From a virus, in IMG/VR virus record IMGVR_UViG_3300028298_000005, positions 1 through 64,000 of that record: a stretch of 64,000 bases of DNA; one strand, 5' to 3'. The notes beneath the pieces were generated by a model. That model was not told the origin of the DNA, made no database searches, and saw nothing but the letters and a program-made list of their open reading frames with translations. How positions within the stretch are numbered: the stretch's first letter is position 1; each line of letters begins with the position of its first letter. A program made the translations under genes and the position numbers. Positions 30,993-39,510 of the stretch are shown in pieces.

Positions 30993-33736
30993 AATTATTA
31001 GGTCTCAATCTAAGAGGGAGTATCGGCGTTAGGAAGGGTATGGGTCTTGAAGAAATAGAGATTGATTTTACCCAATTTGGGCCGGGGCTAATTGCCATAA
31101 CCGGAATAACGGGGAGAGGCAAATCTACTATCATGGACAATTCACAACCATTCCGGGAGCTTCCATCAAAGCCCGGAACATTAGAAGAACACTTCGAACT
31201 AAAAGATTCATACCGCGTGTTAAGGTTTACTCCGGGCGGAGAGAACATCTTCGAAACAAAATTATTAATTGACGGATTAACTAAAAAGAGCGAGGCCTAT
31301 CTTTATAAGAATGGTATTGCTTTGAATGACGGGTTGAAGTTGAGCTATGATAGAGAAGTAATAAAATTGTTTGGTTCGTCGAAGTTGTTTTTCAATTCGG
31401 TATTCGCAGCGCAAAAAACAAAAGGAATTTTTTCTTTAAAAGAAGGGGAAAGCCGTGAATTATTCTATGAAATACTTGATATTAACAACTACACTCCCAA
31501 AGAAGATAACGCAAAGAAATATCTCCAAAACGAAAAGAATAAATTAGAGGTTTTGGAAAATGAAATTAAGGTATTCACTGCTGAAATGACCGGTTGTAAG
31601 ACTTCCAAGGAAGATATTGAAAGCAAGATTTATGCAAGGGAGGAATTAGCATCTTCAAAAATGAAGTGTGAGGAAAAGATTAATGAGTATAGGGGAGGGA
31701 TTGAAAACCTAAACGGAGTTATTGCCGGGCTAAGTATAAAAATTGAACAGCAGCAAGAAATAAATGATCGGATAACAGAACTTACCGAGGAGATAGAATT
31801 CCACAAAGAGAAGAAAGAACTTGAACTGGTTGAAATTGATGGGCAGCGAGATGCCGGACTAAATACTTTTGAATCTTCAAATGAATTTGATAAGCACATA
31901 AAAGAGTTGGAGACGAAAGAAGATTTTCTGACCGGTGAAGCCGACAGAGAGAAGGAAGAAATAAACAGTTCAATTGTTGTTTTAAATAATGAGATCAATG
32001 CAAACGATTTGAAGAAAGTCCAAATTGAGGCAAAGATTACCAGAAGTAAAACAATACTTGAGAATAAGGGAACGATAGCTATTAATCTGGATGGAAAAAA
32101 GAAATGGACGGAAGAAGCAGCGAAACTACTTGCAGAGGAGAAAGAGCATTTATTAGAAATAGGCAAATTGCAAGAAGGGAAAGAAGTAGAGGAAAAACTT
32201 TTACAGGCTTTGCGCGAGAGTTATTCGAATACCGATAAAATAAAATCTCAGAAAGATCACCAACTTTCCACAATAAAAGAACTTATCACATCTTTAGAAC
32301 AATTGAAAAAAATCGGGTTAGATCGGCTAAGGGAAGAAATATCAACAATTGATAAAGTACCATGCAACGAAGTTATAGGACGCGATTGTATGTTCCTAAC
32401 AAGAGCGATGGAAAGCAAGGATACGTTAAAAGACGTTGAGGACGACTATGATAATAAAATTGGGAGTAAAGATAAGGAACGTATAGCAATATTATTGCAA
32501 CTCGAAGGGACCAAAAAGTTTTTGACTGAAGCAGATGAGGAGATTAAAGCGAAAGAGGAATTCATACAAAATAATTTTACCAGTAAAATTGAAGCTATCA
32601 ATACACTTGTAATTGCTTTAAAAGAAAAGGTAAAAGAAGCGGCGGGAAAATTAGCCGAACTTGCAAAAACTAATTGGGATGCGCTTGATAAAGAACTTGC
32701 GGAGGCAGAAAAGAACGACGAGTTATGGCAAAGCGAAATTAAAAATTTAGATAAAGCAAATGGAGACAAACGCAAACAAAAAAATGATTTACAAGAAAGA
32801 CTTGTTAATATACAGGATAGATTAAACAATAACTTGCAAGATGTGGAAAATCAAATACTTAAGCATGGAGAGTTATTAGAAAAAGAACGGAAGGCAATCA
32901 TTAATTTTTATACGGAGAAGAAAAACTCTACTTTCACCAAATATGAGATGCAAAACGAAGGGTTAAAAAAGGAATTAGCCGCAAACTTAGTGAAGATAGA
33001 TACAACTCTTGAAATTCAAAAAAACGAAAAAGAGGTAATGTTGAAGAATTCAAGAACCGAGCTCGAGGCTGAAGAAAATTGGTTGAAAGAGACTGAAACG
33101 AAATTAACAGACATGCAAATAGAGATAGCAGACTTAAACAATAAATTGATAAAAAAACAATATTTAACAGATACAATTGAGTTGAAAAACGGAGAACGGT
33201 TATTTGTTGAAGAAGAAATTAAGCAGTGGGGGATTATAAGAGAGGCTATGTCAAAAACCGGAATTCCGGTTCTTAAATTGGAAATTTCCGGATCTGAAGT
33301 ATCGAGGCTTACAAATGAATCTTTGAGAAATTATGACAATAAATTTAGGATAGTTTTTGAAACAACAAAATACACTAAGGATAAGAAGAAGCAAATAGAA
33401 ATCTTCAAAACAAATGTTATTGATGAAGACGGTATTTGTGATGTTCTAAATAAAAGCGGGGGGCAGAAAACAGAAATTGAAACTGCAATGCAGCTAGCGA
33501 TAGCTCATTTTAAAAGAAGCCAGGGGCAGGTGAAAGTAGATACCGGTTATTTGGACGAAGGAGATGGGTCTCTGGATGTAGAAAGTGCAGGAAATTATTT
33601 TAAGGTGATTGAGGAAGCTCACAAACGAAGCGGCGTTTATAACACAATAGTAATTACACACCGGCCCGAATTGATAGAACAGATTCCCCAGCGGATTGAA
33701 TTGCATGACGGATATTTTGAAATAATTAGGAATTAG
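30989..33736 (+). CDS. sbcC: SbcC/Rad50/gp46-like ATPase
   Basis: 915 residues from ATG 30989, which has GGAG upstream and overlaps the previous TGA; an ATG at 30974 is in frame but poorly placed. Motifs: Walker A ITGITGRGKSTIMD (about residues 40-53), two long coiled coils (about 180-450 and 490-750) separated by a hook region with VPCNEVIGRDCMF, signature SGGQK, Walker B TGYLDEGDGSLD and His-loop THRPEL near the C-terminus. It should pair with the SbcD-like nuclease at 26365. The last codons IIRN and the stop are encoded by AATTAGG units. Confidence 0.88.
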   Translation: MKLLGLNLRGSIGVRKGMGLEEIEIDFTQFGPGLIAITGITGRGKSTIMDNSQPFRELPSKPGTLEEHFELKDSYRVLRFTPGGENIFETKLLIDGLTKKSEAYLYKNGIALNDGLKLSYDREVIKLFGSSKLFFNSVFAAQKTKGIFSLKEGESRELFYEILDINNYTPKEDNAKKYLQNEKNKLEVLENEIKVFTAEMTGCKTSKEDIESKIYAREELASSKMKCEEKINEYRGGIENLNGVIAGLSIKIEQQQEINDRITELTEEIEFHKEKKELELVEIDGQRDAGLNTFESSNEFDKHIKELETKEDFLTGEADREKEEINSSIVVLNNEINANDLKKVQIEAKITRSKTILENKGTIAINLDGKKKWTEEAAKLLAEEKEHLLEIGKLQEGKEVEEKLLQALRESYSNTDKIKSQKDHQLSTIKELITSLEQLKKIGLDRLREEISTIDKVPCNEVIGRDCMFLTRAMESKDTLKDVEDDYDNKIGSKDKERIAILLQLEGTKKFLTEADEEIKAKEEFIQNNFTSKIEAINTLVIALKEKVKEAAGKLAELAKTNWDALDKELAEAEKNDELWQSEIKNLDKANGDKRKQKNDLQERLVNIQDRLNNNLQDVENQILKHGELLEKERKAIINFYTEKKNSTFTKYEMQNEGLKKELAANLVKIDTTLEIQKNEKEVMLKNSRTELEAEENWLKETETKLTDMQIEIADLNNKLIKKQYLTDTIELKNGERLFVEEEIKQWGIIREAMSKTGIPVLKLEISGSEVSRLTNESLRNYDNKFRIVFETTKYTKDKKKQIEIFKTNVIDEDGICDVLNKSGGQKTEIETAMQLAIAHFKRSQGQVKVDTGYLDEGDGSLDVESAGNYFKVIEEAHKRSGVYNTIVITHRPELIEQIPQRIELHDGYFEIIRN

Positions 33737-33751
33737 GAATTGAGAATTAGG
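33724..33751 (+). repeat. AATTAGG heptamer array, four units, one variant
   Basis: Units AATTAGG, AATTAGG, AATTGAG, AATTAGG. They encode the end of the SbcC-like protein, supply its TAG stop, and include the TTG start of the next ORF (33740). Confidence 0.85.
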
Positions 33752-33922
33752 GATAAAATCGGAATAAAAAAGAACGCGAATTACAAAGAGCAGCTTAATA
33801 ATACTAAGATATTTGCAAATGCAATGTTTAATGGTGAAGTAAAACTTTTATACGAAGTCAACAACGGAAAAACGGTAGCAGTATATGTGCCAAAAAATTA
33901 TTCAGAAGGGGATAAGAAATGA
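33740..33922 (+). CDS. Small protein starting inside the heptamer array
   Basis: 60 residues from a TTG that is itself part of a variant repeat unit (AATTGAG). The first residues (RIRDKIG) are repeat-derived. The rest is Lys/Asn-rich with FNGEVKLLYEVNNGKTVAVYV, a beta hairpin. The stop overlaps the next start by 4 bases. The start is uncertain; function unknown. Confidence 0.45.
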   Translation: MRIRDKIGIKKNANYKEQLNNTKIFANAMFNGEVKLLYEVNNGKTVAVYVPKNYSEGDKK

Positions 33923-34107
33923 ATAAGCCATTTTGTGGACACGGTAACCTAAGGTTTGTTTTGCTAGGGACATGTACTTTTTATGGACAACGGAAAAGTA
34001 AAATATGGGGATGCTTGGATTGTAATGCGCATGTCGTGTTACCAAGAAAATCTTATATCTTAATAAAAGGGATAGTCTACCCAGAATTCATGAAAGGAAA
34101 TAAATGA
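33919..34107 (+). CDS. Small cysteine-containing protein
   Basis: 62 residues: Cys6, Cys19, Cys32 and Cys35 (GCLDCNAHVVL) suggest a zinc ribbon with one unusually spaced knuckle. It overlaps both neighbours by 4 bases (ATGA), so it is part of a coupled run. Unknown function. Confidence 0.6.
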   Translation: MNKPFCGHGNLRFVLLGTCTFYGQRKSKIWGCLDCNAHVVLPRKSYILIKGIVYPEFMKGNK

Positions 34108-34721
34108 AAGAGCATCCGATATTATTTAGCGGCGAAATGGTAAAAGCGATTTTAGAGGGGAGAAAAACTCAAACCAGAAGAATAATTAAACCACAGCCGG
34201 ACGAAAATGGGGTAATCTATATGGAAAATCCTCCGGTATTAGATTGGGAGCAAATTTATAATGAAGAGTGGAAACCTTATCAATACGATACTTTGGAAGG
34301 GGAAAGCAGAGCCGTTTATTGCCCCTATGGCAACGTTGGAGATCAACTTTGGGTTAGGGAGACCTTTAGCTTTAGAAACGAGTGTTTTCGTGGAATTTGT
34401 TATAGAGCTGATAGCTTAGATGTACCGGTTGAAACAAAGGCAAAATGGAAACCATCTATTTTTATGCCTCGCAAAGCTTCAAGAATACAGCTTGAGATAG
34501 TTAATATACGAGTTGAAAGATTAAATAACATTAGCGGCGTAGATTGTATCGCCGAGGGCATTGATAAAGAATTATGCAAAGATTATAACCATGACAATAT
34601 TTTTCTTGACGAGGAAGCGGCAAAAGAATATTATCAAGAGCTTTGGGAAAAGATTAACGGAAAAGAATCTTGGGAGAAAAATTCTTGGACGTGGGTGATT
34701 GAATTTAAGCGAATTAATTAG
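34104..34721 (+). CDS. ASCH-domain-like phage protein
   Basis: 205 residues. The N-terminal ILFSGEMVKAILEGRKTQTRRII is the typical start of phage ASCH-like proteins (a PUA-related beta barrel that can bind nucleic acid). Later segments GDQLWVRETF, FMPRKASRIQLEIVNIRVER and YYQELWEKINGKESW fit the same family. Such proteins may modify or recognise RNA or nucleotides; the substrate is unknown. It is a common accessory gene near replication modules. Confidence 0.72.
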   Translation: MKEHPILFSGEMVKAILEGRKTQTRRIIKPQPDENGVIYMENPPVLDWEQIYNEEWKPYQYDTLEGESRAVYCPYGNVGDQLWVRETFSFRNECFRGICYRADSLDVPVETKAKWKPSIFMPRKASRIQLEIVNIRVERLNNISGVDCIAEGIDKELCKDYNHDNIFLDEEAAKEYYQELWEKINGKESWEKNSWTWVIEFKRIN

Positions 34722-34733
34722 CCGGGAGCGAAG

Positions 34734-34907
34734 ATGGATTTACGAAAGAAATTTATTGAAGACAATTTGAAGAAAGCCGAAATAAAGAAAGGCTTAACTG
34801 AATGGGAAAAAGAACTAATCGCTTCGGTAAAGGAGGATTTGAAAGAAAACCGTTTCGTCTCGCAATGGAAGTATAACCATTTGGAAATATTAGCAGAAAG
34901 TAAGTAA
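34734..34907 (+). CDS. Small helical protein
   Basis: 57 residues, 12 bases after the ASCH-like gene and behind a GGGAG. It is an almost continuous charged helix (RKKFIEDNLKKAEIKKG, EWEKELIASVKEDLKENR). Codon use resembles its neighbours, and the gap is filled exactly, so it is probably real. No function assigned. Confidence 0.6.
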   Translation: MDLRKKFIEDNLKKAEIKKGLTEWEKELIASVKEDLKENRFVSQWKYNHLEILAESK

Positions 34908-34920
34908 CAAAGGAGCAAAT

Positions 34921-35901
34921 ATGGCGGCAGATACAAAAATAGAATATTTAACAAAATCTTGGAACCCGATACAAACCATAATAAAAGGTGAAAGCGGACA
35001 AGGTTATCACTGTACACACGTAGACGAAGGATGCCGTAATTGTTGGGCTGAGGGGATGAATGACCGATTTGGGAACAAACTTCCTTTCGATACGAAAGTA
35101 TTTGAATACGAGATAAAGAATAGTGAGTTAGCCAAACCCTTTTCATGGCACAAACCGCAGACGATAGGAGTTCAATTTATGGGAGATTTATTTCATAAAG
35201 ACATTCCATTTGAACTTATTTTCAAGGTATTTGTGGTAATGCAACGAGTGATAACCCAGCATGCATTTTTGGTTTTGACAAAAAGACCGGAGCGGATGTA
35301 TGAATTCTTTTCTTTGCCAATGGATAGAATTGATCCTTTGTGGATGGATTTATCATTAAACAAAACTAAAGTTGGAGATCTGTTCTCCCACTGTAAAAAC
35401 ATTTGGTATGGTACATCTGTAAATGATCAACAAAGCGCAAACACACGAATATCGGAATTACTGAAGATTAAAAAAAGATTTCCAACGGTGAAATTATGGG
35501 TAAGCATTGAGCCGATGCTCGGAGTGATCGACATTAAAAAATATTTGCACGAAGTGAAAGACGGTTGCGGTGATGCTCTAGGGGTTGATTGGGTAGTGCT
35601 GGGAGGTGAAAGCGGACCAAACGCGCGACCATTACACCCGGATTGGGTACGCAATTTAAGAGATCAATGCAAAGAGGCAAACGTGCCATTCTTTTTCAAA
35701 CAGTGGGGAGAATGGGTGCCGGAACCGGATATACACAAAGGCAGAACTCTTTGGTTCGATGGTTCGATGGATACGGGAATAGCAAGCAAAAACGGAATTG
35801 GTAGAAATGTAAGAAGAGTTGGGAAGAAAAAAGCGGGGCGATTGTTAGACGGAGTTGAACATAATGAATTCCCGGAAGGAGTAAATGATGGCAAGCATTA
35901 G
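34921..35901 (+). CDS. Phage Gp37/Gp68-family protein (DUF5131), radical-SAM-like
   Basis: 326 residues. The family start KSWNPIQTI is followed by a Cys cluster HCTHVDEGCRNCWAEGM at residues about 31-47, comparable to an iron-sulphur ligand pattern. Then come QFMGDLFH, LTKRPERM, WYGTSVNDQ, WVSIEPMLG, VVLGGESGPNARPLHPDW and PFFFKQWGEW, the conserved blocks of Gp37/Gp68 proteins. The family is widespread in phages; activity has not been established to my knowledge. It overlaps the next gene by 17 bases. Confidence 0.85.
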   Translation: MAADTKIEYLTKSWNPIQTIIKGESGQGYHCTHVDEGCRNCWAEGMNDRFGNKLPFDTKVFEYEIKNSELAKPFSWHKPQTIGVQFMGDLFHKDIPFELIFKVFVVMQRVITQHAFLVLTKRPERMYEFFSLPMDRIDPLWMDLSLNKTKVGDLFSHCKNIWYGTSVNDQQSANTRISELLKIKKRFPTVKLWVSIEPMLGVIDIKKYLHEVKDGCGDALGVDWVVLGGESGPNARPLHPDWVRNLRDQCKEANVPFFFKQWGEWVPEPDIHKGRTLWFDGSMDTGIASKNGIGRNVRRVGKKKAGRLLDGVEHNEFPEGVNDGKH

Positions 35902-36139
35902 GAACACTAAAAAAGCAATTAAAAAAATAGAAGTTAATGACGGCGATATAATAATGCTTAGATGCAAAAACCCGTACATAATGAGACAATTTCAAAAAGC
36001 ATTTTCAAAAAAAAGATTAAGTGAAAGAAGTATGGTTTTCCTAGTAAATAGTTTCGCGGATCTAAAGAAAGCTACGCCGGAGTTACTTAAAAGACTTGGA
36101 TTGCGGAGAATTGAGGAGAATGCAGACGATGAAAATTAA
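35885..36139 (+). CDS. Small protein, paralogue of the 25896 protein
   Basis: 84 residues with GGAG before ATG 35885 (a second ATG follows immediately). The pattern IEVNDGDIIMLRC, QFQKAFSKK and MVFLVNSFADLKKATPELL matches the central part of the 155-residue protein at 25896. It overlaps the next gene by 11 bases. Function unknown. Confidence 0.6.
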   Translation: MMASIRNTKKAIKKIEVNDGDIIMLRCKNPYIMRQFQKAFSKKRLSERSMVFLVNSFADLKKATPELLKRLGLRRIEENADDEN

Positions 36140-36401
36140 CGTATCAGATGCAGTTATAGGACATTTTTGGGAGGAACCGCCGGAAGATAGTTGGGAGTTT
36201 TGGGCTTTTGTTTGGCCGGTTAAGGCAAAAGTAGGAGACACAATATACTTCTACCACGATAAAAAGCTAATTGCGCAAGCAGTGATAGCAAAGATTGAGA
36301 AGCCCGGAGAAAGTGAATGCGAAGCAACCGGCAATTACCGGAACCGATGGAAGGTTTATTGGCGTCAAGAGAGTTTCGTCTGTTTAATATCTAAAAATTA
36401 A
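36129..36401 (+). CDS. Small ASCH/EVE-like protein
   Basis: 90 residues from ATG 36129, with AGGAG 10 bases upstream; the frame opens at 36096 but that part overlaps the previous gene without a ribosome site. WEFWAFVWPVKAKVGDTIYFYHDKKLIAQAVIAKI has the strand order of ASCH/EVE barrels, which bind modified nucleotides or RNA. Weak assignment. Confidence 0.55.
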   Translation: MKINVSDAVIGHFWEEPPEDSWEFWAFVWPVKAKVGDTIYFYHDKKLIAQAVIAKIEKPGESECEATGNYRNRWKVYWRQESFVCLISKN

Positions 36402-36451
36402 AGACAAAAAAATAATTTGGATAATATAAAAAAACATATTAATTTTCCGCC

Positions 36452-36615
36452 GTCTAAAATTACGAACGGTAAACCCGCTCCGTCAACGCGGTACTTTTAT
36501 TTTAAAGTACAGAGCGATTTAATTTCAAGCCAAGACTCCGCTTTTCGTGAGAGAGCGGGTATCTTTCGTAGATATAGACAAGTCTTGGCGTTTTTTATTT
36601 GTCTAAAATTACGAA
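36452..36615 (+). ncRNA. Structured-RNA candidate flanked by a 15-base direct repeat
   Basis: GTCTAAAATTACGAA occurs at 36452-36466 and 36601-36615. Between them: hairpin A (CGCTC 36476-36480 with GAGCG 36512-36516, inner GTACTTT with AAAGTAC), then a 9-bp stem GCCAAGACT (36529-36537) with AGTCTTGGC (36581-36589). That stem encloses two hairpins, CCGCT/AGCGG (36538-36542, 36554-36558) and TATCT/AGATA (36560-36564, 36570-36574). TTTTTT follows directly (36591-36596). This three-way junction ending in a U-run looks like an RNA with its own terminator or a leader of the gene at 36624. No ORF covers it. Folded by eye only. Confidence 0.6.
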
Positions 36616-36623
36616 GGTTCACC

Positions 36624-36968
36624 ATGAACTCAACCCAACAAAACCCACTATTTGCGATCCGCAAAAAACCCGATCAGTCCTTCGCTTGTGTCCTTTCAGA
36701 AAAACTTGATGTGCTTGCAGTTGTTGTTAAGTGCATCGCCGACACCAACAATTACAACTTGGAGAAGCTTAATCATAGTCGTCTTCCCCGCGCTCTTGAG
36801 TATGCGTTCGAGGATTTTAATGAAGTGTTTGAGCTTTATCACTACGAGAACTTTGAGCTAAATATTCCTACGGAGAAGAAGCTGCTGGAGTTATCGGAGA
36901 AGCTAAACGAAACGCCATACAATATTATTGAGAAGATGCTGAAAGGGGTGCAAGATGAATCCAATTAA
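36624..36968 (+). CDS. Small protein after the structured element
   Basis: 114 residues from ATG 36624; GTTC and GAAC flank the start codon and can form a small hairpin. The frame is open upstream but that region is the structured element. The sequence is helical in the second half (EKKLLELSEKLNETPYNII). It overlaps the HNH gene by 14 bases. No function recognised. Confidence 0.6.
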   Translation: MNSTQQNPLFAIRKKPDQSFACVLSEKLDVLAVVVKCIADTNNYNLEKLNHSRLPRALEYAFEDFNEVFELYHYENFELNIPTEKKLLELSEKLNETPYNIIEKMLKGVQDESN

Positions 36969-37611
36969 TATAAAGATTGGGGATCGGTTTGGAAGGTTGG
37001 TGGTTACAGGAGAAGCTGACCGACACATAACCAGTACAGGCCAAATTAAAAGAATAATTAGATGCCAATGTGATTGTGGTAGGGATACGAAAGTATTTCT
37101 TTCGGCTTTAAGGAATAGTAAAATACCTACTAATAGTTGTGGGTGTTTACAAGCTGAGCGTGCAAAAAATGCTAATACACAACACGGATTAAGCCAACAT
37201 TCTTTATATGGGAAGTTAGAGGGGATGAAAAAACGATGTTATAATCCAAAAGTAAGTGGATACCACCGTTATGGTGGACGCGGAATAAAGATATGCGAAG
37301 AATGGCTGAATAATTTTATGTCATTTTATAATTGGGCGATGGCTAATGGATGGAAAGAGGGTTTACAAATAGATCGAATAAATAATGACGGCAACTATGA
37401 ACCAAATAATTGTAGATTTGTGACTTCAGCAGTGAACAATCGTAATCAAAGTACGACAAAACTAACGTGGGATGATGTTAATGAAATACGTAACACTAAG
37501 CTTCTAAACCCAAAAATTAAAATAAATGAATTAGCCGCAAGTTTCGGGATAAAAAAAACTACGGTTTCAAAAATATTAAACAACAAAATTTGGCAAATAA
37601 GATTAAAATAA
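36955..37611 (+). CDS. HNH-type homing endonuclease-like protein, copy B
   Basis: 218 residues, paralogous to copy A along its length: GDRFGRLVV start, CQCDCG and SCGC zinc residues, KKRCYNPKVSGYHRYGGRG, ICEEWLNNFMSFYNWAM, LQIDRINNDGNYEPNNCRFV, and a C-terminal HTH (LAASFGIKKTTVSKILNNK). The catalytic block is the most conserved part; N- and C-terminal parts have drifted. Two diverged copies in one genome suggest independent or duplicated homing elements. Confidence 0.8.
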   Translation: MNPINIKIGDRFGRLVVTGEADRHITSTGQIKRIIRCQCDCGRDTKVFLSALRNSKIPTNSCGCLQAERAKNANTQHGLSQHSLYGKLEGMKKRCYNPKVSGYHRYGGRGIKICEEWLNNFMSFYNWAMANGWKEGLQIDRINNDGNYEPNNCRFVTSAVNNRNQSTTKLTWDDVNEIRNTKLLNPKIKINELAASFGIKKTTVSKILNNKIWQIRLK

Positions 37612-37629
37612 ATTCAAAGGAGAAATAGT

Positions 37630-38100
37630 ATGCCGTTAATTGAGGTTACGGAAAAACAATTTGAGTTCTTAAAGAACTTACAAAATGAGATAAACACACA
37701 GGACAATAGGGCAACCGCAAAACCTTATTTCTTCCAGGTAAAAAAGACCGACAGGGTTTATGGAGAGAGTTTGTGCCAATCGGGTGGATTTGGATATGTC
37801 GAAAAGGATGAGAGCCAATTTTATGACGAGATACCCGATAAGGAAGAAGCCGGATATGAGGATATGGGTGATGACGAATATCAAGATCGATTTGAAAGAA
37901 CGGAATTTCAAGAAATAGTTAGTTACGATAATTGTTTTTTTACGGAGAAAGCTTGTTTGCGGCACATTGAAGCGAACAAACACCATTATGCAAATGAAAA
38001 ACCTATCAGGCTAACATATTTGAACGCAGCTTGGAGAAATCCGGAGATGGAAATGATGTTTGAGTTTATTTTGTCAGTAAAATTTAACGAAGAGGCTTAA
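37630..38100 (+). CDS. Acidic phage protein, unknown
   Basis: 156 residues behind AAAGGAG. Highly acidic middle (DEIPDKEEAGYEDMGDDEYQDRFER), mixed alpha/beta flanks, one CFFTEKACLRHI segment with a His/Cys pair. DNA-mimic or regulatory proteins can look like this, but there is no further support. Separated from the next gene by 1 base. Confidence 0.6.
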   Translation: MPLIEVTEKQFEFLKNLQNEINTQDNRATAKPYFFQVKKTDRVYGESLCQSGGFGYVEKDESQFYDEIPDKEEAGYEDMGDDEYQDRFERTEFQEIVSYDNCFFTEKACLRHIEANKHHYANEKPIRLTYLNAAWRNPEMEMMFEFILSVKFNEEA

Positions 38101-38101
38101 A

Positions 38102-38476
38102 ATGGAAATAGAAATAAATCCAGAAGAAACAGAAAAGGGGCCGGTTGGATTTATAGGCCTTAAAGCACATGTTAATGTATTTCGAGTTGAACCAATTAAA
38201 ACAAAGAGGAAAAATATGATTGCATGGATTATAGAACTTTTGGAGGAAAGAAGGAAAAAGAGAGATCTTCTCTTCCATTCAGCGAATGTAATTGTTGAAA
38301 AGAAAATGACATTTACACAGGCAATTGATCAATTGATCTCGAGTAAGATTAAATACGGGATAGAGATACAGAACGGCGAACGGAAACTTGAACTATACAC
38401 CGGTTTAGGGCGCGGTTCGTTTCTTTGGAATGAAGGGGGCGCGGTGTTGGTCCATTACCAGGTAAAATTAAATTAA
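38102..38476 (+). CDS. Small replication-region protein
   Basis: 124 residues starting 1 base after the previous stop, with no clear ribosome site of its own, so probably coupled. Alternating strands and helices, Lys-rich (ELLEERRKKRDLLFH). Unknown. It precedes the Lin1244-like replication gene. Confidence 0.55.
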   Translation: MEIEINPEETEKGPVGFIGLKAHVNVFRVEPIKTKRKNMIAWIIELLEERRKKRDLLFHSANVIVEKKMTFTQAIDQLISSKIKYGIEIQNGERKLELYTGLGRGSFLWNEGGAVLVHYQVKLN

Positions 38477-38490
38477 CGAAAGCAAACATT

Positions 38491-39510
38491 ATGGCACGCC
38501 CAACAAAAGTAGGGATAAGTTATTTCCCGTATAACGTTGACTTTTATGAAGATGAGAAAACTGAATTTATTCCGGCTAAGTACGGATTGATCGGTGAGGC
38601 AATTACAGCAAGATTGTTAGAGCGTATTTATCGGAATGGGTATTTAACAAAATGGGATGAAGACGTTAAGATTTTGTTTGTAAGCAAATTGAGAGCGCCG
38701 GATTGTGATAATTTGAGTGAAATTGTTGACGGGGTTGTAACTGAATTATTGAAAAGAGATTTTTTTAGTAAAAAATTGTTTGACAAATACAAGGTTTTAA
38801 CCGGCAGAGGGATACAAAAGAGGTATCTTAAAATTTGCGCCGATGCAAAGCGAAAACATAGTGTGATCGGTCAAGAATATAATTTGATAGATGAAGATGA
38901 AACCCCGAAAGTTGAAACTTTAGAGTTATTTACGGAGGAAACCCCTATTGCCGCCGGAGTAATACCAGAGAAAACCCCTATTAACACGGAGAAAGCACCG
39001 GAGTTTAGTACACAAAGTAAAGTAAATAAAACTATACAAAACAAAAGTAAAGAAGAGGAAACAAAAACAGAAGAAACTCCTTACTTTTTTACGTTTTCAA
39101 ATTTTAACGATCCTTACTTTTTACAAACCGCGCTGATTGACATGGTAAAGTATTATTGTGAATTGGGAATAACAAAATCGGTAAGAACGAGGCTTTTTAA
39201 TATTTTTTTTCAGAGTGTACTCCCGAAAGACCGATGTTATAAAATCGCACTCAACGTTTTTATTGAGTACAAAGGTTTTACGGCAGAACAGAAAAACTTC
39301 CGGTATTTATTTTCAAGAATTGAGGGAAAAATAAAGGATGCAATAATTATTTACCGTGAGGAATTAGCCCAAAACGATAAGGATAAAGAAAAAATTGAGG
39401 CGGAAACGGTGTTGCACGATAACGGCAAAGGACCACCAGGAGAAGAAAACTTTCAATCGATTCTTAAGGAAATTATTAATTCAAAAAGCATAGCGGAGAA
39501 AAAAGTATGA
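38491..39510 (+). CDS. Replication initiation-like protein (Lin1244/Lin1753, DUF4373)
   Basis: 339 residues. The N-terminal ~110 residues match the Lin1244/Lin1753 domain: MARPTKVGISYFPYNVDFY, YGLIGEAITARLLERIYRNG, then LTKWDEDVKILF. This winged-helix domain occurs in phage and plasmid replication initiators. A Thr/Glu-rich linker (135-195) joins it to a helical C-terminal part. It probably recognises the phage origin or loads the host helicase. No iteron array is visible near it. Confidence 0.78.
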   Translation: MARPTKVGISYFPYNVDFYEDEKTEFIPAKYGLIGEAITARLLERIYRNGYLTKWDEDVKILFVSKLRAPDCDNLSEIVDGVVTELLKRDFFSKKLFDKYKVLTGRGIQKRYLKICADAKRKHSVIGQEYNLIDEDETPKVETLELFTEETPIAAGVIPEKTPINTEKAPEFSTQSKVNKTIQNKSKEEETKTEETPYFFTFSNFNDPYFLQTALIDMVKYYCELGITKSVRTRLFNIFFQSVLPKDRCYKIALNVFIEYKGFTAEQKNFRYLFSRIEGKIKDAIIIYREELAQNDKDKEKIEAETVLHDNGKGPPGEENFQSILKEIINSKSIAEKKV

